DNA of 64,000 nucleotides from the NCBI RefSeq assembly GCF_031157355.1, contig NZ_JAVIFT010000001.1, positions 372,001 to 436,000 of the forward strand, written 5' to 3'. Source of the stretch: Hyphomicrobium sp. LHD-15. GTDB taxonomy: Bacteria; Pseudomonadota; Alphaproteobacteria; Rhizobiales; Hyphomicrobiaceae. The notes beneath the pieces are model-generated. The model saw only the letters and a program-made list of their open reading frames with translations, made no database searches and was not told the origin of the DNA. Below, in pieces: positions 46,619 to 55,600 of the stretch. The stretch's first letter is position 1, and each line of letters opens with the position of its first letter. The position numbers were made by a program, and so were the translations under genes.

Positions 46619-47317
46619 TTGAAACACCCCTCCGATACGGCCGAGACCTCCCCGAAGCCTCCCGGCAAAAGCCGAACAAAACCAACCGATAGCCCCGTGA
46701 ACGGAGGCATTCTCGAGGCCGTTCGCCCGCTGAAAAGCGTCTGCGTCTATTGCGGATCAGGGGTCGGGCAAGACCCGGTCTATGCCGAAACCGCGCGCAT
46801 CCTGGGGCGAGCCCTCGCGGAAAGCGGCGTCGCGCTGGTTTATGGCGGCGGCGGCCTCGGACTCATGGGCGAAGTCGCGCGCGCGGCTCTTGCCGGCGGC
46901 GGCAAGGTCACCGGCATCATTCCGGAGTTCCTGACGGCGCGCGAGCACATGCTCGAAGACGTGACCGACCTCGTCGTCACTCAGGATATGCACCAGCGTA
47001 AGCGGCTGATGTACGAGAAATCCGACGCGTTCATTGCGCTTCCAGGCGGCATCGGCACGCTGGAAGAGCTTGTGGAGCAGCTGACCTGGTCGCAGCTCGG
47101 CCAGCACCGCAAGCCGATCGTGCTTGCCAATATCGCCGGCTTCTGGACCCCGTTCCTCAAGCTTCTCGAACATATGCGCCAGGAAGCCTTCATCCGCCCC
47201 GGCCTCGAAGTCCGGTTCGGCGTCGTGGACGATGCCCATCAGATCGTTCCGCGCGTAAAGGCGCTATTCGCGGAGAGCGAGGGACAACCGAAACCTTCCA
47301 CGCTGATCAAATTTTAA
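46619..47317 (+). CDS. LOG-family protein (TIGR00730, cytokinin phosphoribohydrolase type)
   Basis: A protein of about 232 residues. The Rossmann-like core starts KSVCVYCGSGVGQDPVYAE and contains VYGGGGLGLMGEVARA, the key RKRLMYEKSDAFIALPGGIGTLEE (spaced motifs RKRLM and PGGIGTLEE with the catalytic Arg and Glu), and WSQLGQHRKPI. These proteins release a nucleobase from nucleoside 5'-monophosphates; in plants and some bacteria the product is active cytokinin. About 40 residues at the N-terminus are disordered. The start seems to be a TTG after AAGGAA; a GTG at codon 27 is an alternative. Confidence 0.85.
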   Translation: MKHPSDTAETSPKPPGKSRTKPTDSPVNGGILEAVRPLKSVCVYCGSGVGQDPVYAETARILGRALAESGVALVYGGGGLGLMGEVARAALAGGGKVTGIIPEFLTAREHMLEDVTDLVVTQDMHQRKRLMYEKSDAFIALPGGIGTLEELVEQLTWSQLGQHRKPIVLANIAGFWTPFLKLLEHMRQEAFIRPGLEVRFGVVDDAHQIVPRVKALFAESEGQPKPSTLIKF

Positions 47318-47432
47318 TGTCGCTTGCGGGTGCGACCAAACGGCCGGGCGTCAACTCTCTCCCACCGATACCTTCCCTTGGCCCCAATTGGGAACCATCC
47401 TTGGACCAGTTGCGTCTAAGTTGGAGGTGTCG

Positions 47433-47699
47433 ATGCCGTATTTCGCTCTCCTCTCCGCCCTGCTGATCGTGGCGACGCCATTCGCCGGATCACAGGCGTT
47501 CGATCTACCGAGCACATCGCCCGACGATCTTATTGTCGCTTTTGAAGACGAATACGGCGGCGACGGCTACAATGACGACGGGGGCTCCGCGGATCTCGAA
47601 GATCCGGACGGCGACGGGAGTGACGAAGATGCCCGCGCTCCTGAGGACGACGACGACGATTGGGACGGCGACGACGTGGATGGTCGCATCCGGGCCTGA
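47433..47699 (+). CDS. Small exported, extremely acidic protein
   Basis: An 88-residue protein with a signal peptide (MPYFALLSALLIVATPFAGSQA) and a mature part of about 65 residues, nearly half Asp and Glu, with runs such as EDDDDDWDGDDVDG. It has no Cys and is probably disordered; the Asp-Gly spacing recalls Ca2+-binding sequences but no full EF-hand or hemolysin repeat is present. GGAGG five bases before the ATG fixes the start. A small basic exported protein is encoded 49 bases downstream on the same strand. Confidence 0.68.
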   Translation: MPYFALLSALLIVATPFAGSQAFDLPSTSPDDLIVAFEDEYGGDGYNDDGGSADLEDPDGDGSDEDARAPEDDDDDWDGDDVDGRIRA

Positions 47700-47748
47700 T
47701 CGGACGCCAAGTGTCCGAGGCGGGCCTTGAACCGAAAAGGTGACGCCC

Positions 47749-48039
47749 GTGCCCTATGCGATAAAGCCTGCTTCCTTGCTGACGACCACGTTCCTGGCTG
47801 CCGTCGCGCTGCTCGCGACCCACGCGGCCCCTGCCCACGCAGGGCGCGCCGATAAGCCGGGCGCAACCCACAGCTATGATGGCGCTCCGTCCGACCTGCA
47901 TGATCGGGTCAGCAGATCCTATGACGCGGATCGCAACCGGCGCCGGCATACGGCGAACAAAGCGCACAAGCGCGAGCGAAATCTCGCCTATCCGAACAGC
48001 CCGTGGGGCCCGTTCGCCGGTCCGCCCGGGCTATTTTGA
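47749..48039 (+). CDS. Small exported basic protein
   Basis: A 96-residue protein with a signal peptide (ends APAHAG, about residue 32) and a mature part rich in Arg, His, Lys, Asp and Pro, ending SPWGPFAGPPGLF. It has no Cys and no known family. The start is the GTG with AAAAGGTGA five bases upstream; a GTG three codons earlier is possible. It follows the very acidic protein, so the pair has opposite charge. A bidirectional hairpin follows. Confidence 0.6.
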   Translation: MPYAIKPASLLTTTFLAAVALLATHAAPAHAGRADKPGATHSYDGAPSDLHDRVSRSYDADRNRRRHTANKAHKRERNLAYPNSPWGPFAGPPGLF

Positions 48040-48057
48040 AAAAGCTTTCTGCGAAAC

Positions 48058-48090
48058 AAAAAAAGGCGCCGCATTCGCGAGCGCCTTTTT
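48058..48090. terminator. Bidirectional terminator between the basic protein and efp
   Basis: AAAAAGGCGC pairs with GCGCCTTTTT around CGCATTCGCGA (approximately), giving A and T tracts on both sides, so it can end transcripts from either strand. Confidence 0.8.
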
Positions 48091-48127
48091 CGTATGTCTT
48101 CCGCGTCCCGCGAGAGCGGCGCGAAGG

Positions 48128-48697
48128 TCAGTCCTTGGCGCGCTCGACGTAAGAGCCATCGGCGGTCATGACAACGACGCGCGTGCCGGTTCCGATGTGG
48201 GGCGGCACCATGATGCGTGCACCGTTCGAGAGCTTGGCAGGCTTGTAGGACGACGAGGCAGTCTGACCTTTGACCACGGGGTCGGCTTCGACGATCTCGA
48301 ACACCACGCGTGCGGGGAGCTCGATCGCGATCGGATTGCCCTCGAACAGCGAAATGCTGCAGGTCATGCCTTCCTGCAGCCAGACGGCCTGATCACCGAG
48401 GACGTCTTTCGAAACCGGAATCTGGTCGAAGGTTTCGGGCTGCATGAAGTTGAAGCCCATGTCGTCCTCGTAGAGATAATTGTAGTCCTTCTCCTCGAGG
48501 TAGGCACGCTCGACCTGATCGGTCGTGCGATAGCGCTCCGTCACCTTCACGCCATCGGCGATGCGGCGCAGTTCGAGATGGGTGACGGGTGTGCCTTTGC
48601 CCGGATGGATGTTCTCGGCCGAGATGACGACGGCAAGCTTGCCCTCGAGATCAAGGACATTACCTTTGCGAATCGAGCTTGCGATCACTTTGACCAC
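48128..48697 (-). CDS. efp: Elongation factor P
   Basis: EF-P enters the ribosome at stalled prolines and stimulates peptide bonds. The 189-residue product begins [15 protein letters not shown] and has the tip loop HPGKGTP with Lys34, the residue that EpmA modifies with beta-lysine. Domains II and III ([19 protein letters not shown], and [27 protein letters not shown]) are complete. The start is a GTG. The modifying genes epmA and epmB lie 1.1-2.7 kb away on the other strand. Confidence 0.96.
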   Translation of the reverse strand: MVKVIASSIRKGNVLDLEGKLAVVISAENIHPGKGTPVTHLELRRIADGVKVTERYRTTDQVERAYLEEKDYNYLYEDDMGFNFMQPETFDQIPVSKDVLGDQAVWLQEGMTCSISLFEGNPIAIELPARVVFEIVEADPVVKGQTASSSYKPAKLSNGARIMVPPHIGTGTRVVVMTADGSYVERAKD

Positions 48698-48888
48698 GGT
48701 CTTCTCCCAAGAATTCAGGTCGCGCCCGACGACAAAACAGGGCAGCAGCCTATTGGGGCTGTTCGCCGTACGTCCGTGCAGGGCAGGAAATATGGGCGTC
48801 TCATACTCTGGATCGGCCCAGAGGCCAAGCGCCGATGCTTCGCCCGCTCAAACAGGCGGCGATCGGCCTTAACGGGAGCCGCCCCGGG

Positions 48889-49620
48889 CTAGCCAAATAG
48901 GCGTGCGATACCGTGCCAGAGGCGGCGCGCGCCATAGCCCAAAAGAACGCTGGTCGTCAGAATGGCGACCTGCAGGCCAACCTGTCGCACCGGGCCGATG
49001 GCGTTGAAATTATCCTGGACAGCCTGGGCGGCGCCGGCCGGCTGTTGCAGCAATATGAAAAAATCGAGCGCAAACAACACCGCGACCACTGCCGCAAAGA
49101 TGAGCAGGGTGATCCAGAACCCCGAATGCAGGGTCCCCTTCCAGATCCAGCCCGCGCTGATACCCAGTGCAATCATGATCGGCGCCACCAGGAAGGTTCC
49201 GAACACGCCGATGCCGAGCGTCAGGCATTGGCCGAAATTGCCGCTTTGCGGCGTGTGGCCGAGGGTGACGCAGGTGCCGCCCATGGCGAAGCCGGTCAGC
49301 CAGCTCACCAGCTCGATGAGCACGAACAACACCAACGCGGTCACGAATGCGGTGCCGAGCAGATTCGGGCTCGCCCCGCCCGCTGCCGCATCCAATGGAC
49401 TGGTCTTGCGCCGCGAAAACGTCCGGCGCGACAGATCGAAAACCGGAACAGTGAGCACATAGATGAGGTTCTTGAGGGCATCCAATGCGCCGCCCAGACT
49501 GCCTTCCTGTGGAAGCGCGCTCAGTCCGACGCCGGCGCCAACGGCAAACAGGAGGGTGAAGGCCGCTGCCCATAATGTCGGCGCATCAAGCGTCCTCGAG
49601 TCGGCTTCGATCGCGGTCAT
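48889..49620 (-). CDS. Membrane protein of unknown function
   Basis: A 243-residue protein with about five to six hydrophobic segments and no motif I can assign. The loop after the first helices contains SRRTFSRRKTSPLDAAAGG. Two Cys in GGTCVTLGHTP and FGQCLTLG lie in a segment between helices. The ATG has GGGGG five bases upstream. It lies between efp and epmA and may simply be a neighbour; its link to EF-P is not shown. Confidence 0.75.
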   Translation of the reverse strand: MTAIEADSRTLDAPTLWAAAFTLLFAVGAGVGLSALPQEGSLGGALDALKNLIYVLTVPVFDLSRRTFSRRKTSPLDAAAGGASPNLLGTAFVTALVLFVLIELVSWLTGFAMGGTCVTLGHTPQSGNFGQCLTLGIGVFGTFLVAPIMIALGISAGWIWKGTLHSGFWITLLIFAAVVAVLFALDFFILLQQPAGAAQAVQDNFNAIGPVRQVGLQVAILTTSVLLGYGARRLWHGIARLFG

Positions 49621-49840
49621 GCTATCCCCCTGGTTGCCGGCGCGCCCAATCGTACATAGCCGGTCCCGCCCCGGCCGCGGTAAAGTTAATCGGGCGCCGG
49701 AACGGCGGCAAGTGCATCGGGGCCGCCGTTCACATGCTTCAACCTTTCGCATGTCTGTCGGAAACGCTTGAGCAGGCCTTCGTGGGCTCGATATGGTGCC
49801 CGCGCCGTCTGCCCCTTCTGCTTCGAGGATCGTTGCACCG

Positions 49841-50890
49841 ATGCCTTCTCCCTCACCCTGGTGGGACCCAGAGCGCCACCGGGATCGCCGGGCAGGCCTC
49901 ATGCTGCGCAATCGCATCAAGGCTCGCATCCGCGCGTGGTTCGAAGCGCAGGGTTTCGTCGAGGTCGATCCGGCCGCGCTGCAGGTGTCTCCCGGCAACG
50001 AAACGCACCTTCATGCCTTCGCGACCGAACTGGTCGGCACCGCGCTCGATCGGCAGCGGCTCTACCTGCACACGTCGCCGGAATTCGCGATGAAGAAGCT
50101 GCTTGCCGCCGGCGAGGAAAGAATCTTCGCGTTCGCGCCGGTCTATCGGAACCGGGAACGCGGGGCCTTGCATTCGCCCGAGTTCACGATGCTCGAATGG
50201 TATCGGGCCGGCGCGCCGTACACGACGCTGTGGGACGACTGCGAAGCGCTGCTTGGAATTGCTGCGGACGTTACTCAGCGCCACGCATGGTCGTTTCGGG
50301 GACGCGAGGCGGACATCGGGCGCGGGCTCGACCGCATCACGCTCGACGAGGCGTTTCGAAAGTATGCCGGCTTTCCCTTACTCGACACGTGTGCGGCGGG
50401 TCATGGCGATCGCGACGCGTTGGCTTCGCGTGTGCAAGCTGCCGGCATCCGTACCGCCGCCGACGACACCTGGTCGGATTTGTTCTCGCGCGTGCTTCTC
50501 GAAAAGATCGAGCCGCATCTCGGTTCTCCGAGACCAACCATTCTTGCAGAGTACCCGGCGCCCGAAGCCGCACTCGCGCGCCCGGTGCCAGGCCGCCCTG
50601 AAGTGGCCGAGCGGTTCGAGCTTTATGTTGCGGGCGTGGAACTCGCCAACGGCTTCGGCGAACTTGGCGACGCCGACGAGCAGCGGCGGCGTCTCATCCA
50701 CGAAATGGACGAGAAGGCCCGCCTCTACGGCGAGCGCTATCCGATCGACGAGGATTTCCTGGCGGCATTGGCGCAGATGCCGGCCGCCTCGGGGTGTGCG
50801 CTCGGCTTCGATCGGCTCGTGATGCTGGCAACCGGAGCCAGCAGTGTCGATCAGGTGATCTGGACACCGCTCGGCGAAGGGAGCAAGTAA
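49841..50890 (+). CDS. epmA: EF-P lysine ligase
   Basis: EpmA (GenX/PoxA) is a class II lysyl-tRNA-synthetase-like enzyme without an anticodon domain; it attaches (R)-beta-lysine to EF-P. The 349-residue product has class II motif 1 near the start (LMLRNRIKARIRAWFEAQGFVEVDP), RLYLHTSPEFAMKKLLA, motif 2 APVYRNRERG followed by HSPEFTMLEWYRA, and motif 3 GCALGFDRLVML. GAGGA is 11 bases before the ATG. It is divergent from the membrane protein gene and runs with the GFA gene and epmB in one direction. Confidence 0.94.
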   Translation: MPSPSPWWDPERHRDRRAGLMLRNRIKARIRAWFEAQGFVEVDPAALQVSPGNETHLHAFATELVGTALDRQRLYLHTSPEFAMKKLLAAGEERIFAFAPVYRNRERGALHSPEFTMLEWYRAGAPYTTLWDDCEALLGIAADVTQRHAWSFRGREADIGRGLDRITLDEAFRKYAGFPLLDTCAAGHGDRDALASRVQAAGIRTAADDTWSDLFSRVLLEKIEPHLGSPRPTILAEYPAPEAALARPVPGRPEVAERFELYVAGVELANGFGELGDADEQRRRLIHEMDEKARLYGERYPIDEDFLAALAQMPAASGCALGFDRLVMLATGASSVDQVIWTPLGEGSK

Positions 50891-50965
50891 TCGACCTTCA
50901 CCTCCGGGCCCTCCCCCACAAGGGGGGGAACACGTGCCTCTCTTCTGACGACGCGGGACACAACG

Positions 50966-51439
50966 ATGAGCGAAATTCATACCGGCGGATGCCAATGCGG
51001 CGCGGTGCGCTTCCGCGTCGAAGGTCCGCTGGGTCGGGCGGGGATCTGCCATTGCCGGATGTGTCAGAAGGCGTTCGGCTCCTGGGGCGCGCCACTGGTC
51101 ACAGTCCCGCTCGCCAATATGACTTGGACCCGCGCAAAGCCGGATGAATTTCGCTCGTCACCGGTTGTTGCACGCGGGTTTTGCTCCCGCTGCGGAACGC
51201 CGCTCTACATGCTGGAAGACGGGTTCGACTACTACGACATCGCGATCGGAACGCTCGATAATCCGGAAGCTGCGCCACCCACGGAGCAAGTCGGCATCGA
51301 AAGCAAGCTCTCCTGGTTCGATCGGCTGCCCTCGCTGCCGTCTCACTCGACTTCCGACGACAGAACCGCGGAGGATCTCGCGAAACTCAAGACGAGCCAG
51401 CATCCCGATCACGATACAGATGTGTGGCCACCGAAATGA
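50966..51439 (+). CDS. GFA-family zinc protein
   Basis: A 157-residue protein of the glutathione-dependent formaldehyde-activating enzyme (Gfa) family. Seven Cys lie in the usual order: GGCQCGAVRF (Cys9, 11), CHCRMCQK (Cys28, 30, 33), and GFCSRCGTPLY (Cys73, 76). Gfa binds two zincs; Paracoccus Gfa was proposed to speed S-hydroxymethylglutathione formation, though many family members have other roles. It lies between epmA and epmB, and its stop overlaps the epmB start (ATGA). Confidence 0.9.
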   Translation: MSEIHTGGCQCGAVRFRVEGPLGRAGICHCRMCQKAFGSWGAPLVTVPLANMTWTRAKPDEFRSSPVVARGFCSRCGTPLYMLEDGFDYYDIAIGTLDNPEAAPPTEQVGIESKLSWFDRLPSLPSHSTSDDRTAEDLAKLKTSQHPDHDTDVWPPK

Positions 51440-52494
51440 CGCGCCTGCGCCAAACGCTTCGCACCGCAACGGATCTCGTCGACGCCGGGCTTGCCGCTCC
51501 GGGCGATGAAGATGCGCTCACGCGCGTGAGCGAGCGCTACGCCATCGCGGTGACGCCTGCGGTCGCCGAGCTGATCTCCAGCAAGGATGCCGCCGATCCG
51601 ATCGCGCGGCAGTTCGTGCCTGATATCCGCGAACTCGACACCTCGCCGGAAGAGCGCGCCGATCCGATCGGAGATCACGCGCATAGCCCGGTGAAAGGCA
51701 TCGTGCATCGCTATCCGGATCGTGTGCTGCTCAAGATCGTCGGCGTGTGCCCGGTCTACTGCCGCTTCTGTTTCCGGCGCGAGATGGTTGGCCCCGCCGC
51801 CGAAGCCAACCTCTCACAGGACGAGATCGAAACGGCGCTCGCCTATATTCGCGCGCATCCCGAGATCTGGGAGGTGATCCTCACCGGCGGCGATCCGTTC
51901 ATTCTGTCGCCGCGCCGCATCGAGGCGGTGACGGCCGCGCTGTCGGACATCGCGCACGTCAAGATCATCCGCTGGCATACGCGAGTGCCGGTGGTGGCGC
52001 CGGAGCGCGTCACGGCCGAGCTCGTCACGGCGCTGCGTAGCTCGAAGAAGACTGTTTATGTCGCGCTGCATGCCAATCATCCGCGCGAATTGACGGGCGC
52101 CGCGCGCGACGCCGTCGCGCGGCTCGTCGAGGCAGGCGTTCCGCTCGTCAGCCAGACAGTGCTGCTCAAGGGCGTCAACGACGACGCGGATACGCTCGAA
52201 GCGCTGATGCGCGCGTTCGTCGAAGCCCGCGTGAAGCCCTACTATCTCCATCATGGCGACCTCGCGCCGGGGACGGCGCATTTCCGCACCAGCGTTGCCG
52301 AAGGACAGGCGATCATGCGTGCGCTGCGTCAGCGGCTTTCCGGGCTCGCGATGCCCACATACGTGCTCGATATTCCAGGCGGCTTCGGCAAGGTGCCGGT
52401 TGGCCCCGACTATCTCGACGGTGACGACCCCGCGATCGTCCACGATCCGTCCGGCGTTGTGCATCGCATCGACGGCGCGTGCGCACCCAAATAA
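51436..52494 (+). CDS. epmB: EF-P (R)-beta-lysine 2,3-aminomutase
   Basis: EpmB is a radical SAM enzyme that turns lysine into (R)-beta-lysine for EpmA. The 352-residue product has the SAM/[4Fe-4S] motif CPVYCRFCFRR with Cys105, 109 and 112, then EVILTGGDPF and the PLP-lysine region near YYLHHGDLAPGT. The C-terminal DIPGGFGKVPVGPDY is typical of lysine 2,3-aminomutases. The ATG overlaps the previous stop by four bases, so translation is coupled. Together with efp and epmA the pathway is complete except for EpmC, which is not seen. Confidence 0.93.
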   Translation: MTRLRQTLRTATDLVDAGLAAPGDEDALTRVSERYAIAVTPAVAELISSKDAADPIARQFVPDIRELDTSPEERADPIGDHAHSPVKGIVHRYPDRVLLKIVGVCPVYCRFCFRREMVGPAAEANLSQDEIETALAYIRAHPEIWEVILTGGDPFILSPRRIEAVTAALSDIAHVKIIRWHTRVPVVAPERVTAELVTALRSSKKTVYVALHANHPRELTGAARDAVARLVEAGVPLVSQTVLLKGVNDDADTLEALMRAFVEARVKPYYLHHGDLAPGTAHFRTSVAEGQAIMRALRQRLSGLAMPTYVLDIPGGFGKVPVGPDYLDGDDPAIVHDPSGVVHRIDGACAPK

Positions 52495-52614
52495 CGTCCC
52501 TCCCCTATTCCGCGCGGAACAGCCCCGCGTGCGCATTCATGGTCTCCTCATGGTCTGATAGACTCATGCGCGAGGTTTGCCGCGGGCAAGCCCGTGCGTC
52601 CATGGAGACGAGCG

Positions 52615-55600
52615 ATGACCAGCACATCCTGCGGGCATCACGACGACTGTCATTTTGACGAACACGCCAAACCCTCTTCGCACGCATCCCAAACATCCCG
52701 GCACGCACGCCGTCGTAAGCTGGACCGGCTGCTCGTCGCGGCATGTTTCGTCTTCATCGCCTGGACGCTGATCTCGATCGCGCTCAACAGCTCGGCGCAT
52801 GCGGCGGAGATGCCGCTGATTACGCAGGGCACGGGCGTCGTGACGGCATTCTCCGGAACGTCGCAATCGACGAGCAGCGTGCCTGGTGATCATCCGCAGG
52901 ATCGGACGCTGATCGATCCGGCGGGCGCGGTGCTGCGCGTCCTCGACCTCACCAATCTCGGCGGTAGCCCCCACGGACAGTTCGTCGACCTGCCGGCCAA
53001 GCTTGCCGTTCCGGCGCGCGACATCGGCCAAGTGTTCGGCGTCGTGATCGCGGAGCCGGCGCCGGGCGTTGCGCCCGATATCTATGCGGCTGCCTCGTCG
53101 CTGTTCGGGTTGCAGATCGTCAAGCCTGCAGCCGACGGCAAGCTGATGCGTCTCGTGCGCGGCGCGCCCGGTGCACAATGGGCGCCGGGGCAGTTCGGTC
53201 TCGATCTCGGCGGCGGGCCGGGCACGATCTGGAAGATCGACGGGACGAGCGGAAAGATCACGCCGTTCGCGACGGTGGTCAGCGGCGTGGACGAGAACGC
53301 GGGGCCAGGCCTCGGGGCGCTCGCGTTCGATCCGGTTTCACGCCTGTTGTTCGCCGCGAGCCTTGAGACCGGGTTGATCCACAGGATCGACCTCACCGGC
53401 CGCGATCTCGGCGTGTTCGATCATGGCCTCACCGGGCGCGGCGCACTGATGCTGCCGCAGGTGCTCGACGATCCGAAGGCGCGGATGAGCATTCACGATC
53501 CGGCGTTCAACGTCGAAGATCCGGCAACGTGGGGCTATGCCGACAAGAAACGCCGTGTGACGGCGCTCACGATCGAAGGCGGCCGCCTTTATTATGCGGT
53601 GGCGGAAGGTCCATCTCTGTGGTCGGTCGGCCTCGCCGCCGACGGCAGCATCGGCAACGACGTCAAGCTCGAGATCGACGTCAAGGGCACGCCCGACAAC
53701 AATCCGGTTACGGCTATCGCATTCGACGGACCGAGCCGGGTGTTCCTCACCCAGCGCGGCGATGTCGTTGGCAGCTACGACTATGCGGCGCTGGCTCGGC
53801 CGAGAACGTCGGTCGTTTACCGTTTCACGCGCGAGAAAGCAGACCAGGCCTGGAACGCGACGCCTGACGAATATGCCGTCGGCATGCCTTCGCCGCATCG
53901 CGCCACCAACGGCGGCGCGGCCCTCTCGTATGGATATGACGAGGCGGGGCGTGCCGAATTTGGCCGCTGCCGGGCGACGCTCTGGACTACTGGCGAAGGC
54001 TTGCGCGCCGATCCGCAAGGCCGCCTTGTCGATGGTCTCCAAGGTGCCGATACGTCGGCCGCGCAGGCTGCGTCCGCGTCGCGCGCACGGACAGGCAGCG
54101 AGGCGCTGCAGGGCGATTTCGGCCTTTATGAAAGCGACCTCGCGCCGCCAGAGAAAAGCTGGTTTGTTCCAGTGGGCAACGGCAGCCGCGACCGGCACGG
54201 GCAAGTTGGCGCGCTCGCGATCCATGCGCCGTGCGAAGCGGAGGTTGCGTCCGCCCCGGCTTCTGCCGTGCCCGAGCGTCCGCCGGTGATCGTCGTCGAT
54301 CCCGATCATCTGCCGCCCGGCATTCACATCGCCAAGGTCTGCCATCCGGGACCGCTCGGCGGCGTCATCCCGTGCACGATTACTGTCACCAACGTGGGCT
54401 GGACGCTGACGGGAGACGTCGGCTTCACCGACGCCTCGACCGTGCTCGCAGGGCCTGACAAGGGCGCGGCCGTGCTGATCACGAGCGCGACGCCGGACGG
54501 CGCGGACTGGATGTGCTCGCCGACGCCGTCGGCGACGTTCGGATGCGCGCTGCCGTTCACGGCGCTGCTGCCGGGGCAATCGCGCTCGGTCAAAGTGTTC
54601 GTCAATACCGGCCCGCTGGTCGCGTCCGGCAACACCGGCTTCCGCAACTGCGCCTCGCTGGCGCTGCCGTGGAGCGGCGTTGCCTGCGTCGACAGCCAGA
54701 CGCAGATCGTCGTCAAGAAGAAGGCACCAGCTTCGTGTCTGCCGGGTGCCGCCTGCACGTTCGAACTTTCCGTCACCAACAGCGGCACGCTGCCGTTCGC
54801 AAGCGACGTGCTGCTCTCCGACAGCCTGTTCCTCGATGGCGTCGGCGCTCCGATCGCGGCCCCGATCACGGCGATCGTTCCAGCGCTCGGCTGCGCACCC
54901 GATCCTGCGGCGTTGCCGTTTTCGTGCACCGCGCCGCTCATCCTCGCGGCGGGCGAAACAAAAAGCTTCTCGATCACGGCGACGATGCCGCCGCTGCCGC
55001 CTAACTATTGGGGCCAGAACTGCTTCTCGGCTTCGGCGCCCGGCCAGCCCCCACCGGCTTTGCCGCCAGGCCCCGGCGTCGACCCCGCCGCCGTTTCGTG
55101 CGCGTGGGTTCCGGTCGGCGCACCGCCGCCGCTCGCCAACTTGCAGATCGGAAAATCCCCGCTCGAATGCCACAAACAGGGCGCGGATCACGTACGCTGC
55201 CACTACGACATCACGCTTGCGAACACGGGGCCATCGCCCTCCATCGCGCCGATCACGTTCACGGAAACCGTGCCGGCGAACAGCGCGCTCGCTTCGATTG
55301 CAGCGCCGTGGTCGTGCATCGGCGGGCCGCCTCTCTACACGTGCACCACGGCCGCGCCGCCTGTCATTGCGCCAGCGGCGAGCCTCACGATCCCGGTTGC
55401 GATCGATCTCGAACGCGCGCCGCTCGAAGCCGCAAAGTGCTGGGCACCGAACCATGTCTCGATCACGGCACCGGCCGGTGGAACGCCTGCCAACTTCAAG
55501 GTGGCGGACGACTCCGCGCTCGCCACGGCGGATGCGGCCTGGATCCGCTTCGACGAAGGCGGACCGCTCGAACTCGTGCTCTGTGATCCGACCAATCTTC

